A stretch of 13,438 nt of DNA, from contig CAZRNR010000057.1 in NCBI GenBank assembly GCA_964601505.1, forward strand, positions 1-13,438, in the 5' to 3' direction. Within the stretch, counting starts at the first letter, position 1, and each line of letters starts with the position of its first letter. The notes under the pieces were generated by a model. That model saw only the letters and a program-made list of their open reading frames with translations. It searched no databases and had not been told where the DNA came from. Both the position numbers and the translations under genes were made by a program. This DNA comes from DRWZ01 sp964601505 (GTDB taxonomy: Bacteria; Calescibacteriota; Calescibacteriia; Calescibacteriales; Calescibacteriaceae). Below, piece after piece: positions 1 through 6,697 of the stretch.

Positions 1-97
1 ATTTGATTGATGCGACAAAGCATAATCTCTTATGTTTTAGACTTTAAAAAAACGGTATTTCATAAATGTTTTCCCTGATTTACTCAATATTTACTGG

Positions 98-1300
98 ATG
101 GTAGTAGATCTTACACCAAAACCGAAGCTTAGATCAAATATTGAAATAATGCCAGTTGGAGATGGAAACTTTATTATCAGGGATATAGGTGGATACATTG
201 ATGAAACACTTGTGGTTAATCATGTATCTGCTATAGTCATTTCCATGTTTGATGGTAAAAGATCTCCATCTGAAATATCAAAAATTGTTAGCTCTATGGT
301 AGGAACTGAAATAACCGAATCCGAAATAAAAAAAGTCGTTGATGCGCTTGATAAACATGGGTTTTTAGATTCACCGAGTTTTTCTCTTCTCAGGGCCAAG
401 AAGAAATCTGAATTTAGAGCAATTTCTGAAAAACCATCAAGGTTTGCAGGTAAATCTTTTCCTGCTGGAGGAAAGGAAGCTGAAGAGTTCTTCTCGTCAA
501 TCCTTGAGCTTTTCCCCTCGGAAGAAAAGGATGAAAATCTATTCGCTATTGTTTCTCCGCATATTGAAATATCAAATGGTATGAAAATTTATGGCAAGGC
601 GTGGAACTTCATACGCAATTCTTTGAAAAAACCAGACCTTTTCTTTATATTTGGGACTTCTCACGCGTACTCAGAATATCCTCTCATACTTACTGATAAA
701 GACTTCCAAACACCATTTGGAACTCTGAAAACTGATAAGGATATAGTTAAGAGTATGGTAGAAGTTCTAGGGAATGATTGCTTTGAGGATGAGATAATAC
801 ACAAAGCAGAACACTCCGTTGAATTTCAGGCTGTCTTTATAAAATATCTTTTTCCTACAGCAAGGATTGTCCCGATACTTTGTTCTTCTTCCTGGCTTTA
901 CAAGCCCCAGGGAAGGAGGATTTACGATGAAATTCTTGAAAGATTACATCAGAAAGTTATAGGTAGCCTAAAAAATTTTGTTCTTGTTGCTGGTGCTGAT
1001 TTTGCTCATGTGGGAGTCAGATTTGGTGATAATCCAGTCAATCAATATGATGTATCTATTGTAAGACTCAAAGATTTCATCTCATTACAGAAATTTGCTG
1101 AAAATTCTCAGGATGGATTTTTAGACAGTATTATGTTTGATCAAAATGAAAGGAAAGTTTGCGGGGTTTCTCCTATATATACTGTTCTTGGATTGAGCAG
1201 GAATTATAAAACCAGAGGAAAAATTCTCGGATGGGATATATGGGTGGATGAGACTCTATCTGCTGTAAGTTTTGGTTCAGCTTACCTTGCGAGAGCTTAA
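98..1300 (+). CDS. Memo-family (AmmeMemoRadiSam protein B-like) protein with N-terminal winged-helix-like domain
   Basis: The 400-residue protein has two parts. Residues about 15-110 look like a small winged-helix or PqqD-like module: beta-rich start, then a helix ending in FDGKRSPSEI and a second helical unit ending LDKHGFLDS. Residues about 115-400 are a Memo domain, which belongs to the extradiol-dioxygenase-like fold. All Memo metal-site positions appear present: H155 in SPHIEIS, H189 in FGTSHAYS and C355 in KVCGVSP, plus the family motifs EHSVEFQ (H239) and ADFAHVG (D301, H304). Human MEMO1 binds metal through the equivalent His, His and Cys. The bacterial role is unknown; the family often sits near AMMECR1 and radical-SAM genes, but neither is seen here. 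The ATG at 98 has no SD; an AATATT box lies 6 nt upstream. The DUF3108 gene follows after 17 bp, so the two are probably co-transcribed. The family call is firm and the N-terminal fold is inference. Confidence 0.88.
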   Translation: MVVDLTPKPKLRSNIEIMPVGDGNFIIRDIGGYIDETLVVNHVSAIVISMFDGKRSPSEISKIVSSMVGTEITESEIKKVVDALDKHGFLDSPSFSLLRAKKKSEFRAISEKPSRFAGKSFPAGGKEAEEFFSSILELFPSEEKDENLFAIVSPHIEISNGMKIYGKAWNFIRNSLKKPDLFFIFGTSHAYSEYPLILTDKDFQTPFGTLKTDKDIVKSMVEVLGNDCFEDEIIHKAEHSVEFQAVFIKYLFPTARIVPILCSSSWLYKPQGRRIYDEILERLHQKVIGSLKNFVLVAGADFAHVGVRFGDNPVNQYDVSIVRLKDFISLQKFAENSQDGFLDSIMFDQNERKVCGVSPIYTVLGLSRNYKTRGKILGWDIWVDETLSAVSFGSAYLARA

Positions 1301-1317
1301 TATATTTATTGTTAGGT

Positions 1318-2043
1318 ATGTTTATTATTATTTCATATCTGATATTTTCTAAATACCTTGAATTATGCTACAAAGTCTATTTTGCTTTTCTTGAAGTTGG
1401 TGAATCTTGTATAAAGTATGATATAAGTCAGGGAAATACAATAGAGGTCAGTAGTGTATCTAGAACAACAAAAATTGGGAAGCTCGTAAAAAAAATAAAC
1501 AATGTTGGATACTGCCTAATTGACAAAAATAGCCTGACTCCGAAGCTTTTCAGATATTTACAACAGGAATTTGGTTTTTTTAGATCTCAAGAGTACTTAT
1601 TTGAAGGCGACGACAAAATATTTGTAAAGATCGTTAAATATTACGACCCAAAGATGAAACAGATAAAAGAAAAGGAAGAATTTGTTTATAATAGAATTGA
1701 TGAGCTTGAGCCTTATTCTGCTGCTCTTTTTATCTCCAAAAACAGTAATACTTCGGGTACTGTCCGAATTTTCTATGAAAGAAAATCCCATAGCATAAAT
1801 TACTCCTTCAAATTAACTGAGGTTGTGGATACAGATGTTGGAAAATTCGAGGCTAATGTTGTTGAGATAAAACCGGAGGTTGAGACATCTGGTGTTCTGA
1901 AACCGAAAGGTGGGTGGCTTGCTTGGTTTGATTCTAAAACATACATCCCTCTAAAAATAAAAGTTGATTTCACTATAGGTAGTGTTGTTATGGAGATTAA
2001 AAAGTTGTCCGGGTATAAAGATCTCTTAGCTCAAGTTTTTTGA
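1318..2043 (+). CDS. DUF3108 domain protein, probably envelope-located
   Basis: I recognise the DUF3108 pattern. An N-terminal beta strand reads FAFLEVGESCIKYDI. Next come the Val-Gly-Tyr-Cys-Leu-Ile-Asp stretch and a segment ending in KIVKYYDP. The C-terminal half begins YSAALFISKN and continues through GTVRIFYERK, DVGKFEANVVEIKPE, a tryptophan pair (GGWLAW) and YIPLKIKVDFTIGSVVMEI. The family is uncharacterised and usually exported. Here the first 11 or so residues (MFIIISYLIF) are hydrophobic and may be a short signal or anchor, but no clean cleavage site is visible. I chose the ATG at 1318 over an in-frame TTG at 1309. TTAGG just before it is only a weak SD. The gene lies 17 bp behind the Memo gene on the same strand. 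Its role is unknown. Confidence 0.75.
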   Translation: MFIIISYLIFSKYLELCYKVYFAFLEVGESCIKYDISQGNTIEVSSVSRTTKIGKLVKKINNVGYCLIDKNSLTPKLFRYLQQEFGFFRSQEYLFEGDDKIFVKIVKYYDPKMKQIKEKEEFVYNRIDELEPYSAALFISKNSNTSGTVRIFYERKSHSINYSFKLTEVVDTDVGKFEANVVEIKPEVETSGVLKPKGGWLAWFDSKTYIPLKIKVDFTIGSVVMEIKKLSGYKDLLAQVF

Positions 2044-2060
2044 TGTATAGGGTCTATCTT

Positions 2061-2258
2061 TTAAGAATTTACATGTTTGCCTTTGTTTTGTAGTTTAGAT
2101 GAGACAGGAGTTTTATAAATCTCAAATTCTCTCTTGAGCTGATTAGCAAGGTTCACGTTAGCTTTGAAATCTTGTAAATATGAAGTCTTGAAAGCTTCTT
2201 TGAATTTGCGAATCTTTATATTCGGAATCTTTCTAAAAGAATATTTATAATTTAGCAA
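2061..2258 (-). pseudogene. 65-codon open frame with HTH-like segment, possible gene or transposase remnant
   Basis: The frame starts with TTG and is strongly basic. Its second half (ANQLKREFEIYKTPVSSKLQ) has the spacing of a helix-turn-helix, and the first half contains FRKIPNIKIRKFKEAFK. It ends 17 bp from the DUF3108 stop in convergent orientation, a layout used by genuine genes in this window. It has no SD and no recognised family. It could be the DNA-binding end of a dead transposase, since the region to its right is full of transposase debris, or a small real gene. The helix-turn-helix reading is inference. Confidence 0.3.
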
Positions 2259-2271
2259 AGGAAGTTAGGAA

Positions 2272-2497
2272 CTACAAAAAATAAAAAGAGATATTAATTG
2301 ACCGTTGCTTTTGGGCTCTGGATGAAAAAGTACCATACACATACACAATTTTCACTCTTGAATCCTTCAAATACCTTGTGATTCTTTCAGAAAATTCATG
2401 GTTTCGGAAACAGAATATAGATTCTATAAGAGTCTCTAAAAGTGTTAAAAATGGGAGGAAGCATGGTAAAGGGATATTTAGGTGCTTTGCTAACTAA
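2272..2497. other. Stretch open on both strands, unassigned relic
   Basis: Two long frames overlap without stops. The plus frame (2285-2497, 70 codons) includes FWALDEKVPYTYTIFTLE and SENSWFRKQNIDSIRVSK. The minus frame (2493-2272, 73 codons) includes RITRYLKDSRVKIVYVYG followed by TFSSRAQKQRS. Neither has a convincing start codon or SD. The minus frame faintly recalls the region around the second catalytic aspartate in DDE transposases, where a vYgDgaYDsr-like string is usual, but the acidic residue is missing. I cannot say which strand was coding. The stretch sits between other mobile-element fragments and is probably a decayed gene. Confidence 0.3.
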
Positions 2498-2579
2498 ATA
2501 TGTACCAAAAATTGTCAATTTCCTCTTGCATAAATTTGTAAGTGGAGGATGGAAATTTGTTATTTTGTTGAATAATTAA
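2463..2579 (+). CDS. Small amphipathic peptide ORF (38 aa) with strong ribosome binding site
   Basis: The ORF begins at an ATG four nucleotides after GGGAGGAA, the best SD match before any gene-like ORF in the window, and runs 38 codons to TAA. The product is cationic and amphipathic: it starts MVKGYLGALLTKYVPKI, contains a hydrophobic run NFLLHKF, then a Gly-Gly-Trp and KFVILL. It has no cleavable leader and no cysteines. Length, charge, and the Lys-aromatic, Pro, Ile-Val and Gly-Gly-Trp layout resemble leaderless bacteriocins of the enterocin L50 type, or small membrane-active toxins. That resemblance is by eye only. No immunity or transporter gene is adjacent, and the ORF lies among transposon relics, so it may be chance. 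The first 35 nt overlap another open frame. Confidence 0.4.
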   Translation: MVKGYLGALLTKYVPKIVNFLLHKFVSGGWKFVILLNN

Positions 2580-2648
2580 TTAGTGCTTAAATAATTTTTC
2601 TCTACTTTTTTCATTCCTTTGACTTTTTTCATTACTTTGCTTTTTAAT

Positions 2649-2882
2649 TTATTTCTTAATTATCATCCTGTTTGTTAAATAAGTGAATAGATTCATTAAA
2701 CTTAATTTTATCGCTACCTCCCTTTGAATATTTTCTATCTTCCTTGAAAAAACACTTTCACCAAATTTCCTCTTAAATACAGAATTCCTACTCTCTACTA
2801 TCCATCTTTTATTATACTCAGTCGTATCTTTCCAATTTTCTTCGTCTATTAAATAGAAATTTGTTGAAACGGCATTTAAGGG
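2649..2882 (-). pseudogene. C-terminal fragment of an IS4/IS5-type DDE transposase (YREK motif)
   Basis: The open frame covers 77 residues plus a TAA stop, with no start codon at its 5' end. Residues 23-37 carry the exact IS4/IS5-superfamily signature Y-(2)-R-(3)-E-(6)-K: YNKRWIVESRNSVFK. It continues RKFGESVFSRK and NIQREVAIKLSLMNL, as expected after the catalytic glutamate in DDE_Tnp_1 (PF01609) proteins. The N-terminal domain and the first two catalytic aspartates are missing from this strand, because the frame is closed by TAA at 2883-2885. This is a dead remnant. Its identity as a transposase end is well supported; the exact IS family within the superfamily is not. Confidence 0.8.
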
Positions 2883-2908
2883 TTATTAAAACTTGAGGAG
2901 ATTAGAGG

Positions 2909-3170
2909 AAGCAAAAATGTGGTGAGCTTCAATACTATTATGTGCGAGCAAATGATGGAGTATCCAAGTTTAAAGATTTAATCAATAGCATTGGGACTAA
3001 AAGAGCGATCATGCGGTTATGTATTCTGCTTCTTACGATGAATATGTGATTGTTGTTCTGAAAGAAAGGATATTCGGTGTTTGTAATCTTTTCCGAGGAT
3101 ATATGGTTTAAATGGTATTGCTTATACAAATCAAAAAACTTTTGTTGGGTAGATTATTAGCTCTGTAAAA
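2909..3170 (+). pseudogene. Frameshifted middle part of a DDE transposase, opposite orientation to the YREK fragment
   Basis: Three consecutive reading frames together give a plausible transposase core. Frame a (from 2909) contains GELQYYYVRANDGVSKFKDL, matching the usual pattern of a Thr/Val-x-x-Ala-Asn-x-x-Asp string before a Phe-x-x-Leu-Ile helix. Frame b (about 3010-3110) contains HAVMYSASYDEYVIVVLKER, where DDE proteins have aDaaYDs...l.erG. Frame c (about 3062-3160) contains KKGYSVFVIFSEDIW. At least two frameshifts separate them, and the expected aspartate before the Tyr-Asp is lost. No start codon, inverted repeats or target duplication are visible. This is inference from pattern only. 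It points away from the YREK fragment, which begins about 25 bp to its left. Confidence 0.4.
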
Positions 3171-3289
3171 AAAGCAATCAAGTTTGCCTTTTATGTTCTC
3201 ATAAATAATCGGTTAGTTTTTCCATTTTCTGGTATTCAAAATTATCTGATTTTCTTTCTTTTAATCAGTTTGTGATAAAACTTTGCAGA

Positions 3290-4135
3290 ATGCGTATTTT
3301 TAGACTCTATGGTGATCGGATTGAAGAATGTGAAAAGATAGAAAAACGAATTGCGTATCGCTTATTTTCAGGTGTCGGCCTTTTTGAAACTATGAAAGTT
3401 CTTAAGGGTTATCCTTTGTTTATAGAAGATCATATAGAGAGATTAGAAGGTTCTATCAAGAAGGTGTGGGATAGAACTCTGAACAAAGAAATAATTTTGA
3501 ATGTATCTGTTCAGATCGCAAAGGAAGCTGGTGATCTTGCTGTTTTAAAGATAATCCTTGTTGAGGATAAACTCGAATTCTTTTTCTTTTTTGTTATTGA
3601 TGATTATCCATACTCTCATACATCTGATTTAAGTATAAAAATAGTTGATTTTGAACGAAATCCAAGGAGCTTTTCATCTGGAATGAAACCTATAAGTTAT
3701 TTTGATAATGTAGTTCTAAGAGAAAAAGCAAACGCTGAGGGTTTTGACGAAGTTATACTACTTTCTCGTGGTTTTATTGCTGAGGGAACACGGTCAAATC
3801 TGTTTTGGGTAAAGGATGGAAAAATTTTTACTCCACCACTTGAGCTTGGAATATTGAAAGGTATAACAAGAACAAAAGTTATAGAGCTTTGTAGAACTTT
3901 GGGGATTGATGTTCAAGAAGCAAAGATTAGACCTGATGAGCTTGTGAAATCAGATGGAGTTTTTCTTACTAGTTCTCTTATGGGTATAGCGCCAGTGAAG
4001 TTTATATCTTTTGAAAAGTTTTGGGAATTTAAAACGAACAAGGATATATTATCTTTAAAAAGTAAGTTCTCTGACCTTGAGCTTATTTATGTTTTAGAGA
4101 AAACAAAAAAACTTTCTACTTCAGCTCGTAGCTAA
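3290..4135 (+). CDS. Class IV PLP aminotransferase family (aminodeoxychorismate lyase or branched-chain aminotransferase-like)
   Basis: This is a fold-type IV PLP enzyme of about 281 residues. Visible family features are SGVGLFETMKV near the N-terminus, the region IEDHIERLEGSIKKV, and the PLP lysine in GMKPISYFDNVVLREKA (K133 from this start). After these come GFDEVILLSRGFIAEGTRSN with the conserved Glu, FTPPLELGILKGITRTKVIE, which holds the phosphate-binding Gly-Ile-Thr-Arg, and FLTSSLMGIAPV. Compact length and motif choice fit 4-amino-4-deoxychorismate lyase (folate synthesis) or a D-amino-acid/branched-chain aminotransferase; sequence by eye does not decide. The ATG at 3290 gives a sensible start (MRIFRLYGDRIEE); an in-frame GTG at 3272 would add six residues. 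Neither has an SD. The last 20 bp overlap the 3' end of the convergent MlaE gene. Confidence 0.85.
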   Translation: MRIFRLYGDRIEECEKIEKRIAYRLFSGVGLFETMKVLKGYPLFIEDHIERLEGSIKKVWDRTLNKEIILNVSVQIAKEAGDLAVLKIILVEDKLEFFFFFVIDDYPYSHTSDLSIKIVDFERNPRSFSSGMKPISYFDNVVLREKANAEGFDEVILLSRGFIAEGTRSNLFWVKDGKIFTPPLELGILKGITRTKVIELCRTLGIDVQEAKIRPDELVKSDGVFLTSSLMGIAPVKFISFEKFWEFKTNKDILSLKSKFSDLELIYVLEKTKKLSTSARS

Positions 4136-4856
4136 CTCCTCCGAAAAGTACGATAGATAATATCACATTAACTATTATGAAAGATATTGATGAGGAGAGA
4201 ACTGTTTTTGCAGATGCCCTACCTACACCCTCTGTTGATTCTTCTGCTTCATAACCAAAGAAAGTTGCAATCTGTCCCACTATGAATCCAAAGATTCCAG
4301 ATTTCAATATACCTCCAAAAAAATCTCTGAGTTCAACTATTGACCATAGTCCTTCCACAAATACTCCTTCCTCCATTCCTCTTATCTTGACCATATAGAT
4401 AAAAATTCCGATGAGGGCAGATGATGAGACTAATATAAAGAGCATAACATTACATATTGTGATTGCTATTATTCTTGGAAATACGACAAAGTTGTAAGGC
4501 TTTACTCCAAGGGTTTCAAGGTAAAGGAATTCTCCGCGAAGTTTCATAAGTGCTATATGAGAGGAAACGGAGTTTCCCAAAACGGCTATCATTATCAAGG
4601 TGGATATAACTGGTGCAACTTCTCGAAGCATTACAAGATTTGTGGCTGTTGGGAGGAACCGGTAAGCTCCAAAAAGCTTTGCAGCTTCCCAGCCGTGGAA
4701 AGCCGTAATCATTGCAAAAGGAACACATACGCCTACTGTGGGTGGTAGCGAAGACTTTATAAAGTCTGCGGTATTTAAAATGATTTCTCTTAAAGAAATT
4801 CCACTACTAAAAGCTAGCAGAAATTCAAAATTGTGTCTTAAGAAGCTTAAAATCAT
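4116..4856 (-). CDS. mlaE: MlaE-family ABC transporter permease (phospholipid/lipid trafficking)
   Basis: This 246-residue polytopic protein has the MlaE signature. It shows LREVAPVISTLIMIAVLGNS at 77-96, ALMKLRGEFLYLETLGVKP at 102-120, FPRII at 126-130, and the cytoplasmic loop GYEAEESTEGVGRASAKTV at 201-219 before the last membrane helix. MlaE is the inner-membrane permease of the MlaFEDB complex, which moves phospholipids between inner and outer membranes of diderms. Full family length is preserved. The usual partners MlaF (ATPase) and MlaD (MCE domain) are not next to it, so it is an orphan locus or the complex is encoded elsewhere. Its ATG is 19 bp from the divergent start of the next gene, with no SD. 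Its last codons overlap the convergent aminotransferase gene by 20 bp. Confidence 0.88.
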   Translation of the reverse strand: MILSFLRHNFEFLLAFSSGISLREIILNTADFIKSSLPPTVGVCVPFAMITAFHGWEAAKLFGAYRFLPTATNLVMLREVAPVISTLIMIAVLGNSVSSHIALMKLRGEFLYLETLGVKPYNFVVFPRIIAITICNVMLFILVSSSALIGIFIYMVKIRGMEEGVFVEGLWSIVELRDFFGGILKSGIFGFIVGQIATFFGYEAEESTEGVGRASAKTVLSSSISFIIVNVILSIVLFGGVSYELK

Positions 4857-4875
4857 ATATCAAAAATAATAAATT

Positions 4876-5322
4876 ATGACAAATCAGGAGAAAAAAGAGC
4901 TTTTCTTTGAAATAATATCTGTAGAGATAAATTGGGATATGGACTATCAGAATTTGGTTCTTGGCTGCAAAGCAAAATTGAAAGTTAGAGTTGGAAGTAA
5001 AATAAAACTTTCTTTTGCAACATCAAGGGATGGTCAGATAAATGCCTTTGATATTGCCATAAGGCAGATACTAAGAGATTTTTATCCAGAAATAGACGAA
5101 GTTTCTATAATAGATTTTTCCGTTCATCTTGTGGAGGGAACAGAAAGAAAGGGTACAGCTGGATATGTCAAAGTCAAGATAAAGATAAGCTTTGACGGGA
5201 AAACAAAAGATTTTGAGGGTATGGGTTCTGATATGGTAGCAACAGCTATAGATACAATAGCTACAGCATATAACTACGCAATATCTGAAATAATAAACGG
5301 AAAAAAGAGTGTTCTTGTTTGA
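4876..5322 (+). CDS. Stand-alone LeuA/CimA C-terminal regulatory domain protein
   Basis: The 148-residue protein matches the LeuA_dimer (PF08502) allosteric domain found at the C-terminus of 2-isopropylmalate and citramalate synthases. Diagnostic pieces are the DGQINAFDIAIRQILRDFYP stretch at 52-71, a strand IDFSVHLVEGTERKGTAGYV at 79-98, and the closing GMGSDMVATAIDTIATAYNY at 115-134. In the synthases this domain binds leucine or isoleucine for feedback control. Here the catalytic TIM barrel is absent, and the region upstream is the divergent MlaE gene, so this is a separate gene and not a broken synthase. It may act in trans on a synthase encoded elsewhere or may have another ligand-binding role. 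It is followed after 19 bp by the PpiD-like gene. No SD precedes the ATG; AATAAT lies 5 nt upstream. Confidence 0.82.
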   Translation: MTNQEKKELFFEIISVEINWDMDYQNLVLGCKAKLKVRVGSKIKLSFATSRDGQINAFDIAIRQILRDFYPEIDEVSIIDFSVHLVEGTERKGTAGYVKVKIKISFDGKTKDFEGMGSDMVATAIDTIATAYNYAISEIINGKKSVLV

Positions 5323-5341
5323 ATTATTATTTTTTTAGATT

Positions 5342-6697
5342 ATGGGTGTATCGGTTTTTAAGGCTATAAGGTCTCCTATAGCAAAAGCTATATATATTTT
5401 TCTTGCGGTTTCATTCTTTGTGGGGTTTGGAATACTCACTTCACTTCAACCGAACCAATCACTACCTAAGATAAAATTTGGTGAAAAAGATATCTATGCA
5501 GATGAGTTCTTCCTTGTTCTCAGGGAGTTCCAAGATTCTGAAATGGATGAACAGCAGACGATTAGGAATGCATTTGATATCATGCTGGCTAGAAAAGCCA
5601 TTGCTTATCTCCTTGAGGAAAATGGTTTTGAACTGACAGATGAAATGGTTTCTTCTATAATAATGGGATCAGCAGGAGTACAAAAATATCAGGACTATAT
5701 GAACCTAATAAGATCTGTTGGAGCAACTCGCAGGTCTCTTGAAAACTATGTCAAAGATTCTTATTATTTTTCTAGATTCCAAGATATTATTGTTAGAACT
5801 GAGACATCCGGAGACTTCAGAGAATTTGAAGAAATAGTTTCATGGGTAGCTGGTGTTAGAACATTGGTATTTGCCGAGATAAAAAAATCATCTTTCAATG
5901 TTAGTATTTCTGAATCGGAGATGAAGAATTTTTATATTCTTAACAAAGCAAATTACAAAATCCCAGAAACAAGAGATTTGTGGATAGCGAAATTCCCATC
6001 ATCTGAAACGGCTTCAGCTTTTTACGATTCTGGGAAAAAATTTGAGAGGTTTGAGGATTTTGAGATTGATGTTAAAAACTCTGGTGGCAATGCAACTGAA
6101 GTGAGAATAGGCAAAGATAAAGCAACAGATGTTCTTTCTCAGTTTTTTTCGGATGACCTAACCGAGGGCACACTTCTCAAACCTATTGAAGTAAGGGGAG
6201 AATGGTGGGTTATATTTATAAAGAAGGTGAATAAAGAGAGAGAAAAAACCTATGAGGAAGCTCTACCAGAAATAAAGGAAAATCTTATCTCAAAAAAGAT
6301 TTTGGAAAATCTTCAGAAGTTTTTAAGTGATAAGGAAAATGATATAAGGTCGGTTCAGGATTTTGAAAAGGTTTTCTCTCCTATATCTGAAAAGATACAA
6401 CAGGAAAAGGCTGTGAGCTATATAGAGATTTATCCTGTTGTTGGTTCCGTCCCTGAACTCACTCAAGCTGTGCTCTCAAGGAATCAAAACTTTTTATTCC
6501 CAAAACCAATACAGAAGGGTGAAAAAATATATGTTGTCTTCATCGGAGAACATATTCAAGATAATACGGCATTTTCTTCATTACTCAGGTTTGACATAGA
6601 AAAGTTCCTACAAGATAGTATTGTTTTTGTATTTAACCAGAAAAAGGTTGTTCCTCCATCAAAGGAAGAAGCTATAAAAATTCTTATGGGAAAATGA
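5342..6697 (+). CDS. PpiD/SurA-like membrane-anchored periplasmic folding factor with degenerate parvulin domain
   Basis: The 451-residue protein starts with a short cytoplasmic end and one membrane helix (about residues 12-34, with YIFLAVSFFVGFGILTSL). A SurA-N-like helical region follows at about 45-205, including RRSLENYVKDSYYFSRFQD and the hallmark SISESEMKNFYILNKANYK before a Pro-Glu-Thr-Arg. Residues about 210-296 align in outline with a parvulin domain, including SAFYDSGKKFE and EGTLLKPIEVRGEWWVIFIK. The classic His-Ile-Leu start of parvulin is replaced by LWIAKF, so isomerase activity is doubtful and a chaperone role is likelier. It is shorter than E. coli PpiD (623 residues). It sits 19 bp behind the LeuA-domain gene and ends exactly where the convergent lipoprotein gene ends. 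The start is preceded by TTTTTTTAGATT, not an SD. Confidence 0.78.
   Translation: MGVSVFKAIRSPIAKAIYIFLAVSFFVGFGILTSLQPNQSLPKIKFGEKDIYADEFFLVLREFQDSEMDEQQTIRNAFDIMLARKAIAYLLEENGFELTDEMVSSIIMGSAGVQKYQDYMNLIRSVGATRRSLENYVKDSYYFSRFQDIIVRTETSGDFREFEEIVSWVAGVRTLVFAEIKKSSFNVSISESEMKNFYILNKANYKIPETRDLWIAKFPSSETASAFYDSGKKFERFEDFEIDVKNSGGNATEVRIGKDKATDVLSQFFSDDLTEGTLLKPIEVRGEWWVIFIKKVNKEREKTYEEALPEIKENLISKKILENLQKFLSDKENDIRSVQDFEKVFSPISEKIQQEKAVSYIEIYPVVGSVPELTQAVLSRNQNFLFPKPIQKGEKIYVVFIGEHIQDNTAFSSLLRFDIEKFLQDSIVFVFNQKKVVPPSKEEAIKILMGK

Noticed and set aside
1..47. Open frame ending at 47 (reads LIDATKHNLLCFRL), possible end of an upstream gene
   Set aside because: Only 15 codons are visible and there is no motif; it cannot be told from chance.
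1309..1317. TTG start for the DUF3108 gene
   Set aside because: The ATG three codons later is a better start, and the added residues bring nothing.
1597..1791. Antisense frame inside the DUF3108 gene
   Set aside because: It is a shadow of a supported gene, with no start signal or family match; the same applies to the antisense frames inside mlaE, the TPR gene and the secreted-protein gene.
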